A stretch of DNA of 64,000 bases from Sclerodactyla briareus (GCA_026419785.1 JAODTK010000322.1:1-64000); one strand, 5' to 3'; positions 1-11,998 are shown, numbered from the stretch's first letter. Made by a program: numbers and translations. The notes: generated from the letters alone by a model not told the origin.

Positions 1-212
1 CTTAGTTCACCCGTATCAGCATCATTCACCGATGTGCAGGATGACGCTTCAACCAATCAGGAATTTGCTTGAACAAATGCCCGTGCGACTCCGTTTCGCT
101 CGCCTTTTGGTCGAAACGAATGACGGGCGGACTAAGTGGGGCGGTGAGACGGTAACGTTGATTGCACATCGAAAACATTTCCCATGACTGAATTTATGGG
201 AAACGGCCATAC

Positions 213-303
213 CTACAGGGAAAGCATTCAATTGAGCTGATCTGGATTGTCTGACAAGGTCTTGAACAAAACGTGTGAAATGGTCTTCTTCTTTAATTTC
301 CAT
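213..303 (-). CDS. Partial first coding exon of an unidentified gene
   Basis: An ATG at 303 in a good context (TTCAAAATGG) opens a minus-strand frame of 30 codons plus one base. It starts MEIKEEDHFTRFVQDLV and ends at a plausible splice donor (GTAG|GTATGG, last exon base 213). The peptide is charged and amphipathic and looks coding; I do not recognise the family. A longer reading of the same frame to base 49 is probably intronic, because composition changes at the donor. The rest of the gene would lie left of the window. Seen: start, frame, donor. Inferred: that this is exon 1. Confidence 0.42.
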
Positions 304-645
304 TTTGAAGGAGTCCGATTTTCTGAACTTGGCGCTACCAACATAGCCGAATACGACTGCACAGAGCTAATACAGTGGACTCGTTCATTTCTAGGGCCTT
401 AAGCGGCAAATATTCTTGGATAAATCTCATTCGTATAGGAAAAGTTATTGAAAGTCGTTTGTAAATTTCATCACAAAAATTGGGGCGATTCACTGCAGAA
501 TCTATTCAGGGTTTCTCCCATCCATATCAAACACGGTTGTGCTCTGATGATGGCATCTACTGTGCGTCATCTGAATTGTAATGAGCGAAATCCCAATTTT
601 TAGCTCAACACTATGATGGTTGAGCTTTGTTGTTATGCCCATTGT
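304..645. other. Upstream flank of the left-edge gene; no other feature seen
   Basis: Single-copy-looking sequence upstream of the minus-strand ATG at 303. It would hold that gene's 5' UTR and promoter. I see no clear TATA box or repeat. Confidence 0.3.
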
Positions 646-703
646 CATATCTATCTATCGTCTGTCTGTCGTCGTCTGTCTGTCTGTAGGTAATATATCG
701 ATA

Positions 704-734
<31 letters not shown>

Positions 735-850
735 TCTATCTTCTATCATCGATTCATCTATCTATCTATCTATCTATCTTCTATCTATCTATCAATCTTA
801 TCTATCTATCTTCCATCCATCCATCAATCATCCAATCCATCCATCTCAAT
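646..850. repeat. GATA/GACA tetranucleotide microsatellite
   Basis: Imperfect runs of TATC (GATA on the other strand) with a short TGTC (GACA) block at the left and a TCCA block at the right. The Ser/Ile/Tyr-rich open frame across it is a by-product of the repeat. Confidence 0.95.
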
Positions 851-859
851 CGACAAGAT

Positions 860-3020
860 GTTGGTGCACAGTGCTGTTGTAAGTCATAATGATGTTTCTA
901 CAGTGTTCCTTCGGGGTGGCACGATTTTTTTATCCAAGGTCCCATTTCGGCCCTTTTGTCCCATTTGATGAAATTTCAAACAATGTTACTTGAAAGGCAC
1001 CTCCTCCCACAAGCTTAAATCAACTCTCTTCAAAAGTCATGATAATGGTCCTTGGGTAGAGGGCCATTGGGGGTATCATGGAAGTTGGGGCCTAGGGCTC
1101 ACTTCGGGCTGTAGGGCCCATTGTATGTGAAAATACTGCAAATCTGTACTCCTACTCATTTTGTTGCATAGTGCTGACAATGATGTCTGTGCTGGTCTAA
1201 TTGCCCACTACTTTGCGGTTGTCAGGAATTTCGTCCAAGGCCCACTTCGGCCCGATGGCCCATTTATGAAGTTTTACACGATGGTAATGAAAAAAGAATC
1301 TCTTCCACAAGCTTCAATTCATTTTTTGCATGTACAGTAATGAACGTTAGGTAGAGGGGGTGTCCGGGGTTATGGAGGCTTGGGCCCATTTTTGGCCTTG
1401 GAGCGCCCATATATGGAATACTGCCAAATCTTATCTGCAATAAAGTGTGTTGCCAAAGTCTGCTGCTGGCTTAATGATGGCTTGATGACTGTAACTCAGC
1501 GTGTCCAGGGATTTAGGACCCATGGCCCAGTGTGGGCTGAAATGCATTTCAGATGAGAGCGATTGCTGTGATTTCATTATAGTTTCTCATTAACATTTGC
1601 TGTTAGTTCATTTTTGAAATGTGAATGGGAACACTACCAACCTCATCCCACTGGAAATAGAAATCCATTCTCCTGAGAATGGGTAAAGTGGTCACGTGCT
1701 CATTGTGATCTCCAACCCAGCTCTACTTACTGTACTGTAATAGGTGTATTGTATTAACAGGTTACAGCTAGCTAGCTAGGAACCTGCACACTACTGTTTC
1801 CCACATGCACTGGTTAAGTACAGGAGGGTTTAGACATTGATTTGTCCAACTTAGAGATATGGAATAAGATTGAATGCATCGCTGAATATGGGCACCCTTA
1901 AGGGAGGAAGAATGAGTCTCAGGTTGACTTCTTTTAATTTCAAGATGGAAAAAAAAGTTTTTTCTTTGTTAGAAAGTCAGGTTGTTTCTTTTTCCTACTT
2001 AGAAGTGAGGACAAATAGTGAAATATTAAGCCTTACTATGATTCTGTAAACCATTAGTCGTTCAGTATCAACTTCAATTAAACACAGAAATATGTGAACA
2101 GGTGACCGACTGGTTACCGTTGTGCCATCTTACACTAGTTACAGTTCCCAGATATTTGTCCTGATGGTAACGATGCGCAAGAGTAGCATTAGAGATTCCA
2201 TAAGGCCGAGTAAGTTAGTGGTATTCTCGCCATAGTATTAGGCCTCACATCAGAATCAGAACAGTTCAACTTCATCATGACGGATCAGTATGGATAATTA
2301 TTGTAATTCATTGAAATTGGTCCAGACCTCTGACAATGCATACTTGGCACAGGTGGCCACAGGTGCAGTCAGGTCATTGGGACTTTGTCTTTTTTGGGCA
2401 AATAGGCCTATGCCAAATTCTTCTTCTCCTGGAGTTGAATCCGAAATCAAAGATCTTGAACTGGGTTATATTATTATAATAATTATATTATACAACTGCC
2501 TCCGATGTTATAGGGCTTACAGATTCCAGGAGGTTCTGGGCATTTTGGTTGCCGAATTTAAAATTTCATCTGAGTAGGATAGCAAGCAGAAAGTGAAAGG
2601 TCCCAACAGTCATTCTGCGATGAATGTTATCACTTGGACCAATGACACCCATGGCAACATTGTTTGACTTTGTTGAAGGTCAAGGTCAAATGCCATTAAA
2701 GTTCCCCACTGGGCCCGTCGGCCCATTTTATGAGAGTTCACGCAATGGTACTTGAAATGCATCTTCTCCCAAAAGATTCAATTGATGTTCTTAAAGTTAC
2801 ATGCCATGTTCATTGGGTAGAAGGCCATCAGGGGTGTTTGAAAACTGGGTCCAGTTTGGGCCCTAGAGCCCCAATATTGAAATACTGCCCAAAATCTTGT
2901 ATCTCCAACAAATTCTGTCGCAAATTGCTGATGTTCAGTCATAATGATGATCTACAAGCCGTACCTTCAGGATGCCCAGGGATTACAGTAGGACCCAAGC
3001 CCATTCTCACTTTTGGCGCC
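860..3020. repeat. Interrupted tandem family of about 300-bp units
   Basis: Related units begin near 890, 1180 and 1480, and a further one lies at about 2700-3010. Shared landmarks in order are a TGGCCCATTT-like block, ATGGTA with CTTGAAA, a TCTTCCCACAAGCTT-like block, a GGGTAGAGGGCCAT-like block and AATACTGCCAAATCTT. The stretch 1535-2690 between the third and last units lacks these landmarks and is probably an insertion or degenerate sequence; it holds no gene that I can see. Confidence 0.7.
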
Positions 3021-3728
3021 CTGCGGACCCGTTATGTGGAACGTCTATCGAGTGCTTAGACATCTTTGGGCCATGTGGATCCATGGTTCAAAAGTTATTA
3101 AAGGCACAATTAGGCCATTGTTTAAACTACTTCTGGGACTCATGATCTTGAAACATTATCCATGATTGTACATCTGTCCTGGTAGCCACTTGTGCGGTTT
3201 AGCTACAGCACTATTGGTGCTCTTGTTTAACAAAAAAATCTTACAGAGGTGTAGCGCATGTTCAAACTATAGCAAGGAATCCACTACATATATTGGTTTC
3301 CTTGGGGCCAATTTTTACCAAGGTCGTCAAAAAGCCGACAAGCGGTTTTGCTACACCAGTTCTATTGGGGATTTGCAAGTGCGGATGGGGTTGTCAGTCC
3401 CACAGTCAGTCCCCGGCTTTAAGAGGCGGACTAAACGGCAAAATTGTTACAGATACTTCAATCCACAGACGAATATATACTGTACTTCAATAGAGTGTTG
3501 ATGATCTGTTACCTATTGCGTGAGTTACCATCAACCTACTGTTCGGGAACTGAGAGACGAAGCATACCTAACAGATACACCAGATCGCTGTTTTGATTGC
3601 TCACTCTCTGCTACAACATGGCGTCCTGTGCGTCTCGAATAAAAGTCGACTATTATTCAGGGAATCGAAATTCGGCACTATGGTGCTTAAGTTGATGATT
3701 TATAAGCAAATCTGTGATGAGAAGTTTG
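3021..3728. other. No gene or repeat recognised
   Basis: AT-rich sequence with two overlapping plus-strand open frames near 3166-3501. They have no start context, splice sites or recognisable motif, so I regard them as chance. Confidence 0.3.
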
Positions 3729-4266
3729 GATTCCTTGACGAAGCGGCGATTATGCAGTCACGTCGTGTGTGTGTTGGTGTGTGTGTGTTACTTTTTGGGT
3801 GTGTTGTGTGTGTATGTGTGTGTGTGACCACCCGACCAGCTGTTAAACACGATAACTTGATCAGGTCTGGGTAGGCGAGGCTCATATTTGTATGTGTGTT
3901 CCCATGATGCTTACCATGAACCCTATTGTTTTTGGGTCAGGGGGTTTTTTTTTTTTTCCAGGAGGTCATCTGAGGTCAACCAGAGGTCAAGTCTGAAAAC
4001 CTGGTAAAACCACGATAAGTCCAGAATGGTTGGTCTGATCAGTGAAATTGGCGTGTGATAGCTGTTTATGGGGGTTACAGGAACCCTATGTTTTTGGTCA
4101 GGTCGGGACGTGAATTTTGGTTCGAAAATAGCAAATTGGAAAAATTCGATATTGGCCAAATTTTGCTTTGTCAACACGATAACTCAATCACACCTGAATG
4201 GATGAAGTTCTTTCTTGGTATGTGTGCTCCATGATGAGTTCATGAACCCTTTGTTTTGGGGCCTCA

Positions 4267-4279
4267 AGGTCAGAGGTCA
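4267..4279 (+). promoter_or_regulatory. Perfect DR1 of the nuclear-receptor half-site AGGTCA
   Basis: The sequence is AGGTCAGAGGTCA, two direct half-sites separated by one base. This matches the known binding layout of RXR/HNF4/PPAR-type receptors. It lies in a repeat unit, so function is not implied. Confidence 0.45.
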
Positions 4280-5033
4280 TCGAGTCACCAGGGGTAAAGT
4301 CTGAAAACCTCGTAAAAACACGATAAGTCCAGAAAGGGTTGGATCTGATCCAAGTTGAAATCCAGGTGTTATAGCTTTGTTATGGGGAGTACGAGTACAG
4401 GAACCTAGTGTTTCTGGTTAGGGCGGGGTGAAGGTGAATTTGGTCGAAATAGAAAAATTTTGAATATAAATTTGATGTTCGGACCAATTTTGCTTGATAG
4501 AACGATAAATCGACCCCACCCGGACTGGATGGGAAACTCATACTTGGGTATGGGTGTTCCCCATCATCAGGACATGAACGCTTTTGTTTGAGGTCGGTCA
4601 GAGGTCATCTGCGGTCCAGAGGTCAAAGTCTGAAAATGAAACCTTGTAAACATCGGATAAGTCCCGAATGGTTGGTCTGATCAAGTTGAAATTAGGTGTA
4701 TAGCCTTTCTATGGGGAGTACAGGAACCCTATTGTTTTGGTCCAGGTCGGGTGTGAATTGTTTGGTTCGAAAATAGAAATTGTGAAAATTCGATATTTGG
4801 CCAATTTTGGCTTGTAAACGTTATAACTCGTCCCTGCCTGAATGAATGAAGGCTCATACTGACTCTGTGTGTTTCCCCATGATGAGTACATGAACCCTAT
4901 GTTTTTGGGTCGGGTCAGAGGTATGTGAGGTAACCAGAGGGCAAAGTGCAAGTCTGCAAACCCTTTGTAAACACGATAAGTCCATAATTGTTGGTCTGAT
5001 CAAGTGAAATTAGGTGAAAGCTTTCTTATGGGG

Positions 5034-6262
5034 CACGGCGTAGCCAGGAATTTTGATTTGGGGTGGCCATGGGGGGGGGGGGTCTATCTAAAGGGGAGGG
5101 GGTGGTCCCCCTCCCCTTTGGAAAAATTTGCATTTTTAGGAACCCTCAGATGAAATCTTGTTAAACATTTGCCATCATTTAAAGTCATTTTTTCCTATAC
5201 AAAAACATTGTTATTGAGAACGTGGCACATTTTCTATTTCCACGTGGCTTTAGATCATATGCGTACAGGACTCTCGTCCGGTTTTTTTTGGGGGGGGGGC
5301 CGGGGGGCAGACAGAAATTTGTCCCAAAATCTGAAAGCCGCATGATGGAAAAGTTGTACGGCGCGCGAACGCGCGAAAAAAAGTTGGCTTGTTTGATTGA
5401 AAATTCTCCTAATTTCGCTAAATTCGCCTTTGTTGATTTTGGTTCATTTTTCGGCCTGTTATTATTCGGTCTCAACTTTTCATCCTTTTCGGCTCCCTCA
5501 TTTTTGACGAATGAAAATCAACTGTCTTGGTATGAATGTGAGGGGGTGTCTGTAAGAGCTCCTCCTCTTATGGCCATGCCTTCAGCTGGCCAGGGATGTA
5601 CCCAAGATGCTACATAGCCCACAGGACAACAATTGCAATAATTAAAAAAACCTAATTTGCCCGAATCGAAATAGTTATTTCGGTTTGATTAAAAAGCAGA
5701 AAAACAAACCACCGGCTATATACGAGAAGAAGCACGAATTTTGTGCGCATTGCTTGGATAGACCTTGAGATCCCGGGCCCCTATAGGCGTACGGGATGTC
5801 ATATTTCTGGAAGTGGCAATATTTTTGCACGAACTGGGGGGGGGGGATAGCTAGTGCCATTCCCCCTAACTCTTCAAGCAATTTGACTGGGATTGAGGAC
5901 AGCGGGTTGGTACAACATAAGTACAAATGTTGTTGGAGGGGTATTACGCACCCCCTCGTTTGCCAATGTCTTTTATGATCTAAAGAAACTTGCCGCAACT
6001 CAAATGGGTAAAAAAAAACTCGTGTATATATAAGGGTACTACATGCGCGCGAAGCGCGCAAAATTTTTGCACAGTGTTTGGATATTGACAAAAAATTGGG
6101 CTGTGCAGAGGAGAATCGAGAAACTGACTAGCACAAATGAGAGAAGAGAGCCGAATAAGTGCCAAAATTGTTGTTGTCATCAAGTGAAAAATTGGAAAAA
6201 AATAAATTCGGGGGATGCGATTGGGGGGGGAATGCCCCGCACCCCCCTTGGCTACGCCAATG
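5034..6262. mobile_element. Non-autonomous hAT-like DNA transposon inside E1
   Basis: The 1,229-bp insert is flanked by a perfect 8-bp duplication, TTATGGGG (5026-5033 and 6263-6270), which restores the interrupted array unit. The left end reads CACGGCGTAGCCAGG and the reversed right end CATTGGCGTAGCCAAGG, so the shared inverted terminal core is GGCGTAGCCA. Eight-base target duplications and CA-type ends are typical of hAT. The interior has G-runs, a perfect hairpin near the left end and GCGCG palindromes, but no transposase frame. Confidence 0.8.
5090..5119. repeat. Perfect 13-bp purine/pyrimidine hairpin
   Basis: AAAGGGGAGGGGG, a TGGT loop, then its exact reverse complement. It is subterminal in the hAT-like element and follows a run of about 13 G. 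Confidence 0.9.
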
Positions 6263-7164
6263 TTATGGGGAGTACAGGACCCTATTTTTGGTTATCAGGT
6301 CAGGAGATGGGTGAATTTTTATCGCAACGAAAAAGAAATTTGTATGGAAAATTTAATATTTAGCCAATTTTGCTTGTAAAAACAAGGGATAACTTGACCC
6401 CACCTGGATGGATGTGAGCTCAACTTGGTATGTTCGTTCCCATGATGAGTATCTGAACCCGAGTGTGTTTGGGTCAGGTCAGAGGTCCATCTGAGGTCAC
6501 CGGAGGGTCAAAAGTCTGAAACCTGAAACACGATAAGTCAGAACGGTGTTCTGATCAGGTTGAATTAGGTGTGTATCTGTCTTATGGGGAGTACATAAGT
6601 AATAAACCCTCTTGTTCTTGGTAAAGGGCGGGGTGAATGAGGCGTTACTTGGTTGGTGTATTCCCCATGAGGTACTGAAACCCTATGGTTGGGGTCAGGT
6701 TGGAGGTCATCTGAGGTTACCAGAGTTCAAAGTCTGAAAACCTCGAAAAATTTAGTGTGTAGCTTTCTTACAAGGTACAGGAACCCTATTAGTTGGGTTG
6801 GTAAAGATAGGAAATTTGTCAGACGTGATGTTCTGCCTATAAATGAGCTGGTCTCCCATTTGTCCATGTGTCGGGCTAGGGGTTGACCAGAAACAGTCAA
6901 GGAATCACTAAACCTTGGCTTGGTTAATTTGTCATACTGTTACATGTGCAGCAAACTCCCTGTCGGCATGGAAGAAACCAAGACAGAACACACAAATGTG
7001 TCTGTGGTGTAGTATATGTTTCCTCCTCCAAGAGTAGCATCCTACAAGATTAAACACGCCGTTTTTTGTAGGGGTTGCTTCTTATGACATGCAAGGAATT
7101 CGCGGTTGGGGTTCTTTTGTTTCAGTGCGCTAGAACCGACAGGTCTGAGGGGGTGCGCTCGCAC

Positions 7165-7904
7165 CAGTGGTGGCGCCAGGATTTCCCCGACGAGGGGTCG
7201 TGTTCCCGACGGGGGGCCGGGGTTCCAGTTCCCCGACGAGCCTCACCCTCCACCCTAGGTCAAAACCTGAATTTTTTATTGTTTCCAATTTTGAAATTTT
7301 TTCTCGGAGAAAAAAAAAACACATTGTGGAAGGCCAGTGTTACTCAGTCTTCAGTGCATTCCAATCGATTCAGGCGCTCTCAGTAAGTAAAATACCGAGA
7401 GGAAATGCCTGGAACTGGAAGTATTTTCGTCGTGAGAGCCACCAATTAACACAAAGGCAAAACAGGGATAGACGCAGCTAGAACGACATTCCGCCCAAAC
7501 GAATGGTATGTAACATTATTCTTCTGCCATTGAATATCGACGATATTCATAGGACTTGAGTTGCCGTATGCCATGATGTATAGTCTGTTGGAATATGGAT
7601 ACACTGATTTTCAACTTACACCGCGAGGAAACCGGCAACTAGGATGAACATCCGACTGCGCGCGGAGCGCGCCGAAATTTTTTTCACCTTTAATATGGAT
7701 TTTTTGTTATAAAGAAGGTGGGAAAATTTATACTGTCGGGTCAATAGGCCCTCGTCGGGGTGGCGTTTGTGTTGATTTAGCGTACCCACTAAGGCTCCCG
7801 ACGAAATGGGAAAAATGTCCCCGACGGGGGGGGGGGGGGGGAGGGGTCAGGCTTCCCCGGACGGAGGGGGGGATGGCCCCCCTGCCTCTCCCTGGCGCCA
7901 CCTG
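7165..7904. mobile_element. hAT-like non-autonomous element, second copy type
   Basis: The left end is CAGTGGTGGCGCCAGG and the reversed right end CAGGTGGCGCCAGG. The flanks repeat CTCGCACC (7158-7165 and 7905-7912; one base may belong to either side), a 7-8 bp target duplication. Subterminal CCCCGACGAGGGG-like sequence occurs near both ends. The element is about 740 bp, with no transposase frame. It also holds a GCGCGCGGAGCGCGC palindrome near 7655 and long G-runs near 7826. Confidence 0.72.
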
Positions 7905-7912
7905 CTCGCACC

Positions 7913-8629
7913 TCACATATCATTGGGATTACGTCACAATATTCTTTTCCGCCTTAGATTGATACGTTTGTTGTTACGTATGGGGGGGGGGGGGGATTTA
8001 TGCCCGACGGCACGACCGCAGACCTCTCCTTCCCCACTGACCAAAACCATTTTTTGTCTAATCTTCTTTTCGTAATTCCTCGATTCCTCTTTTTTCCCTG
8101 GGTTCATTTCATTGCAGGGGAGGGCAGGCCCATTGAAAAACCAAGACATCGCCTGCGATCAAGCAGAGGGTGACATTGTTCGCATTGTTTTTTTTGTTTA
8201 ATTGGTTTTTTTATCAGAAGGGGATTTATGACCAGGGAATTGCGAAGCTTGGTGTCCAACACACTATGCCTCCGAATAAGCAAGTCTGCAATAAAATCAG
8301 TTCTGTAAGAAATTCGAACATCCGAATGGCCGCTCACTGTTTAACCCATTTTAAAACTTTTTTAATTTCGCGGACCTGTGTGCGAAGTTAAAAATTTGCA
8401 GAAAAGTGATTTTCGCAAAAATCAAAAATGGCCGACGGGTGGGTTCGTATGGGCGGAAACAAAAGTTGGTCTTCAAACGATCGCCATACTTCAAACGCGC
8501 AAATTAGCGAGAAACTCACTTTCGCAGCCGTCAGAGCGGTCGGGCGATAATGTGTGCAAAGTTTCATATGGATCCGACAAGGCACTAGGGTGTTATTGTA
8601 CAACACTATCAATTCAGTTTCGTTGAAAA
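7913..8629. other. Unassigned, with a poly-G run and a GGCCG-rich dispersed repeat
   Basis: A G-run lies at about 7982-7995. From about 8380 the sequence merges into the repeat that ends at 8811; it includes TTCGCAAAAATCAAAAATGG and AAGATGGCC words. I see no exon. Confidence 0.35.
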
Positions 8630-8811
8630 TTCAAGATGGCCGCCGCCAGAGTGGTGCCACGACGCCCACGTTCGAACTCATCCTGAGATTTCGTAAGTTC
8701 CGTGCCAATCCGACATTGCGTTAAAGAGTTATTGCTTTCACACGAAAATCTTCCGGCGGTGGCGGCGGAGACGACGCTGCCAAAACCATAATATCCCCGA
8801 AGTGGGGATAT
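8630..8811 (+). repeat. Hairpin-ended dispersed repeat, copy 1
   Basis: It shares with the copies at 21.9-22.3 kb and 34.3-34.6 kb a block with CGAACTCATC, a TTAAAGAGTTATTGC-like run, a GGCGGCGGA segment and the terminal words AAAACCATAATATCCCCGAA. The end is a stem-loop, ATATCCCC...GGGGATAT, at 8791-8811. Confidence 0.7.
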
Positions 8812-10185
8812 GATTAACCTTATTGGAAATCTGCTGCGAACGCGGCAGGGATGGCTGGATGGGAGGGAGGTCAAAGGGAGCTGTAATGGTCCTGCCAAAG
8901 CTCCTTACGGTATCAGCACATTTGCTTGCGTCAGAGCTATCACTCCGCGACACTGTTAACCATTTCTTCCGTGAACAAGGGAATTCAGGAGGGGGAGGGG
9001 GGGGGGGGGGGTGGCTCGGACACCGCTGGCGCTAAGCCTTCCCGGGTTCAACCATCTGGAATCTAGATTCCGTCGGAAGTTTGCATCCCCGCTACCTCCC
9101 AAGACGTCAGCAGGTCAGCGTGAAGAAATTCGTTGGAGAGTAGAGTAAATGATTATACCTCGAAAATATTGGTACTTTAGGCCACCCCTATGTATACGAC
9201 CTATAACAGTTGAATGTTCGCATGTTCATGTGCCATAAGTTTACTCAGACTAAACAACCAACCACAACCACGACAGGCTTTGTGTGGGCTATCTGATTAG
9301 CCAGTTTTCTGTGGCAGAATGGCTTTCGTTTTACACGTTGTTCACTTGGGTTTTACAGAATTTCACAAAGAAGAGCCTCATTGTACAGGTACAAAGTGTT
9401 TGTGATGCTTGGTCTGATGACCGTGACATGAGCCGCGTAGTATTTCCCTTGCCAACGGCTTATTGAGGGAGAGACGGCGTTCCATCGTGTTACCCGATAC
9501 CCTGTTGTTGGAATACGAGATCGCCTGCTGTTTTTCTTGTGTCGTTGATTTGATGACGTCACGGAGTTTGCCCATTTCGAAATGTTCAGATGTAGGCGTC
9601 TCTCCAGATAACCAGCCCTCTGGTGGGAAGAACGCGTGCTTTTACAGTGTTTTAGGAACAGAGGGGTTTATGCTACATTCGAATCGTGTCGATTTGATTT
9701 AATGAGTTCTTGAATAGTGGCCATGGAACTTCTACTCTACTTACTGGTCATGCGCGATCATTCCTCCCTTGAGGAACATATTTATTTGCGAGTTCGAAGA
9801 TGTGTGGACCGTAGTATCATATAACTCGAGTTCCATTACCCGTCGGTCTTCATAGCAAACCGAAAGTTTTTTATTTTTTTTAACATTACATTGCTCCAAA
9901 TATGAGCTCAGTCTGCGAATGATTAGCTCACACATTCAAAAAGACTCCTTGTTCGTTCGTTAGTCGCCAGTTTGTCAAGCCATGCAACTCAGCCTTTAAT
10001 TCTGTTCGTAACTTCCAATTTGTGAACTGTATATGCACAAGTATTTGCATAACTGAATTTTTCAGCATGGCATAACTGACATATGTGAAATGGTCAACAT
10101 CGACTGCTATACACGGAAATTTGAGATGAATAAAGTACATGTTGCATGACGAAACGTCGAAACGTCGGCAAGATGGGTTATTGGG
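8812..10185. other. No gene recognised; poly-G tract near 8990-9011
   Basis: A G-rich run lies at about 8990-9011. Several short overlapping open frames on both strands lack splice or start support. Confidence 0.3.
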
Positions 10186-10189
10186 CATA

Positions 10190-10360
10190 TATTGCGCTGA
10201 TTGGTCGAGTGTCACACATTGATGGATTTGACAGAAAATATGTATATATGGTAAATGTTCATTGGCGAAAACGTTGCGGAGCATTCTGCGGCCATCAAAA
10301 GTCAACAGCAGGCTGGTTTGCATATATAAACTACGAGAAATGATCTGAACGTAGTAATAA
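10190..10360 (+). promoter_or_regulatory. Promoter-like segment (inverted CCAAT boxes plus TATA)
   Basis: Two inverted CCAAT boxes (GATTGGTCG near 10198, CATTGGCGA near 10260) precede TTTGCATATATAAAC (TATA at about 10323-10330). The spacing resembles a small RNA polymerase II promoter. No downstream coding exon could be identified, and the minus-strand open frame across it (9928-10437) looks random. Confidence 0.22.
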
Positions 10361-11005
10361 ATGAAAATATACATGCAATGAATAGTAAAAAGAACGAATG
10401 TTATTCCGACATGTCCGAGATCATCGTATGTCACCAATACGCCTAAGTAGCCCTAAATATGCGTAAGTATCCCAACATTGATGTAACCAGAATAGGAAAT
10501 GAAATTGGTATTTGACCTTGCAGTACATGGGAAAACGAAAAAAAATTAGGAATAGTTGAGTGCATCAGAGACAGAAGTGATTCAAAGGACTAAAGTGATT
10601 TGGAATCCAGCTCATGAATTAGCTGATTCAAGTGGCAAAATGTTGGTAATTTCAAGGTCCATCGCAGAATAATGAAGGAGAGATGGATAAGATCGTTCTA
10701 TCCTAAAAGTATGATATCGGGATCAGGATAGGACTAACCAGGTGTTGCAATTAAAATATAAAGGTGTACGTATGGGAACGATAAGGACAAAAGGTTACCA
10801 GGTCATCCGGCGCGAATCTAGAGGCAATATTTCTTTTTGAGAGGGAGGGGGGGGGCTGAATATTATGTGAACATTTTTTTCGTAGAGCGCCAGCATCGAA
10901 CGGCGCGGGAGGGGGCGTACGAGAAAGACCACAGAATCTTCTGTCACAGGAGGAGGCATAAGCATGCAATGAAGTAATCTTATTTGCTCGAGTTGTCATC
11001 GGGCC

Positions 11006-11998
11006 CAGTGGCGTCGCCAAGGGTGGGAGCCCCCCCTACAACCTTTTGTCCCCCCCCCCCCTTGTGCCTCCCGCCCCAATGATATTTGGGTGATTCGAAA
11101 AAATATTCTGTAGTCAGTATTTGACTACCAGTTTGATATAGACCTGGCTACTTTGTTGATTTTTATGACAAGAAAGGCAGTAAACTATGCCAAATTTGCC
11201 TCGAATGTACTAAAATGTGTTCAAAGTTCGTGCTTCGCGCGTGGTACTAGTGGTGGAACTCGTCCCGTTGCCCTCTACCCGTCTCCCGACATCTCCGCAA
11301 TCTCTATGGGAAATGTCTGGCTCATTGGACCCTCTAGCACAGATATGTCAATAGCTGTGAGGTGAAAATATACAACAACATTCTCATTGACCTGAAAAAC
11401 TACAATCAACCTCTTTTGAATTACCAAAACCCTTTACTGAGCCTCTTGTCCGCTTTTTCCCATGGAGCTATATATCTCTACAGAGAACTACTACTCGAAA
11501 GTTTCCCTGCTCTCTTTGGCATGAAGTTTATATCAGGTTGGGACAGTAGAGCTAAAGCTGGCTAAATGTCCTAAATTTTTGCTGGGGTTCTGATTTCTTC
11601 AGGATGTGCCCTGGAAATCTAGGAAAATTTGCGCGCTCCGCGCACACTTGTAAACAGTAGTAAGGAGCAGTAATTGTCGAACATTCAGGCCAAAACGTCA
11701 AAGTCTGATAACGATGGGGGGGGGGGAAAAACCGAATTCCGACAAAATGTCCACTTTCCATTACCGTTAACAAAATTTGTGATCCAAAAATTCCAACCTT
11801 TGAAGCTTGGTACACCAGCCTAAAACGTCGGGAAACGGCATTTTCCGGCCATCTGGGGGCTTGCACAACCAAAAAATTTCATTGTACGATACGCGCCAAC
11901 CTATTGTGGCGCTCCGCTCAAATAGTATTCTTGTGCCCACCTAGAGAATGCCTATGCCCTCCTGTGCCTCCAGGACGAAAAGTCTGGTCACGCCACTG
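11006..11998. mobile_element. hAT-like non-autonomous element, third copy type
   Basis: The left end is CAGTGGCGTCGCCAAGGG and the reversed right end CAGTGGCGTGACCAGAC. Flanking octamers are ATCGGGCC (10998-11005) and ATTAGGCC (11999-12006), a 6/8 match that suggests an older insertion. The length is 993 bp. The interior has C-runs after the left end and a GCGCGCTCCGCGC palindrome near 11630, with no transposase frame. Confidence 0.68.

Larger units (their letters stand above)
3729..6906 (-). mobile_element. Composite tandem-repeat element E1
   Basis: The left edge carries GATTCCTTGAC (3729-3739) and the right edge its reverse complement GTCAAGGAATC (6896-6906). Next to the left edge are TATGCAGTCACG and a (TG)n tract to about 3830. 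Inside are units of about 310-330 bp, marked by TCTGAAAACC at about 3995, 4305, 4634, 4953, 6515 and 6735. Each unit contains AGGTCA half-sites and a CCCTATTGTTTT block. The array is interrupted by a hAT-like insertion. E2 and E3 at 28.5-31.6 kb are the same family in the opposite orientation. No transposase is visible. Exact outer ends are uncertain, because similarity between copies continues a little past the inverted motif. Confidence 0.7.

Noticed and set aside
620-889. Ser/Ile/Tyr-rich 89-codon frame
   Set aside because: Translation of the GATA microsatellite.
3729-6906. GATTCCTTGAC as exact terminal inverted repeats of the composite elements
   Set aside because: Flanks of E2 and E3 remain similar for 20-30 bp beyond the motif, so it marks the edge region but not the proven end.
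9928-10437. Longest open frame of the window (169 codons, minus)
   Set aside because: Irregular hydrophobic/His/Tyr composition, no domain or splice context, and a promoter-like sequence on the other strand.
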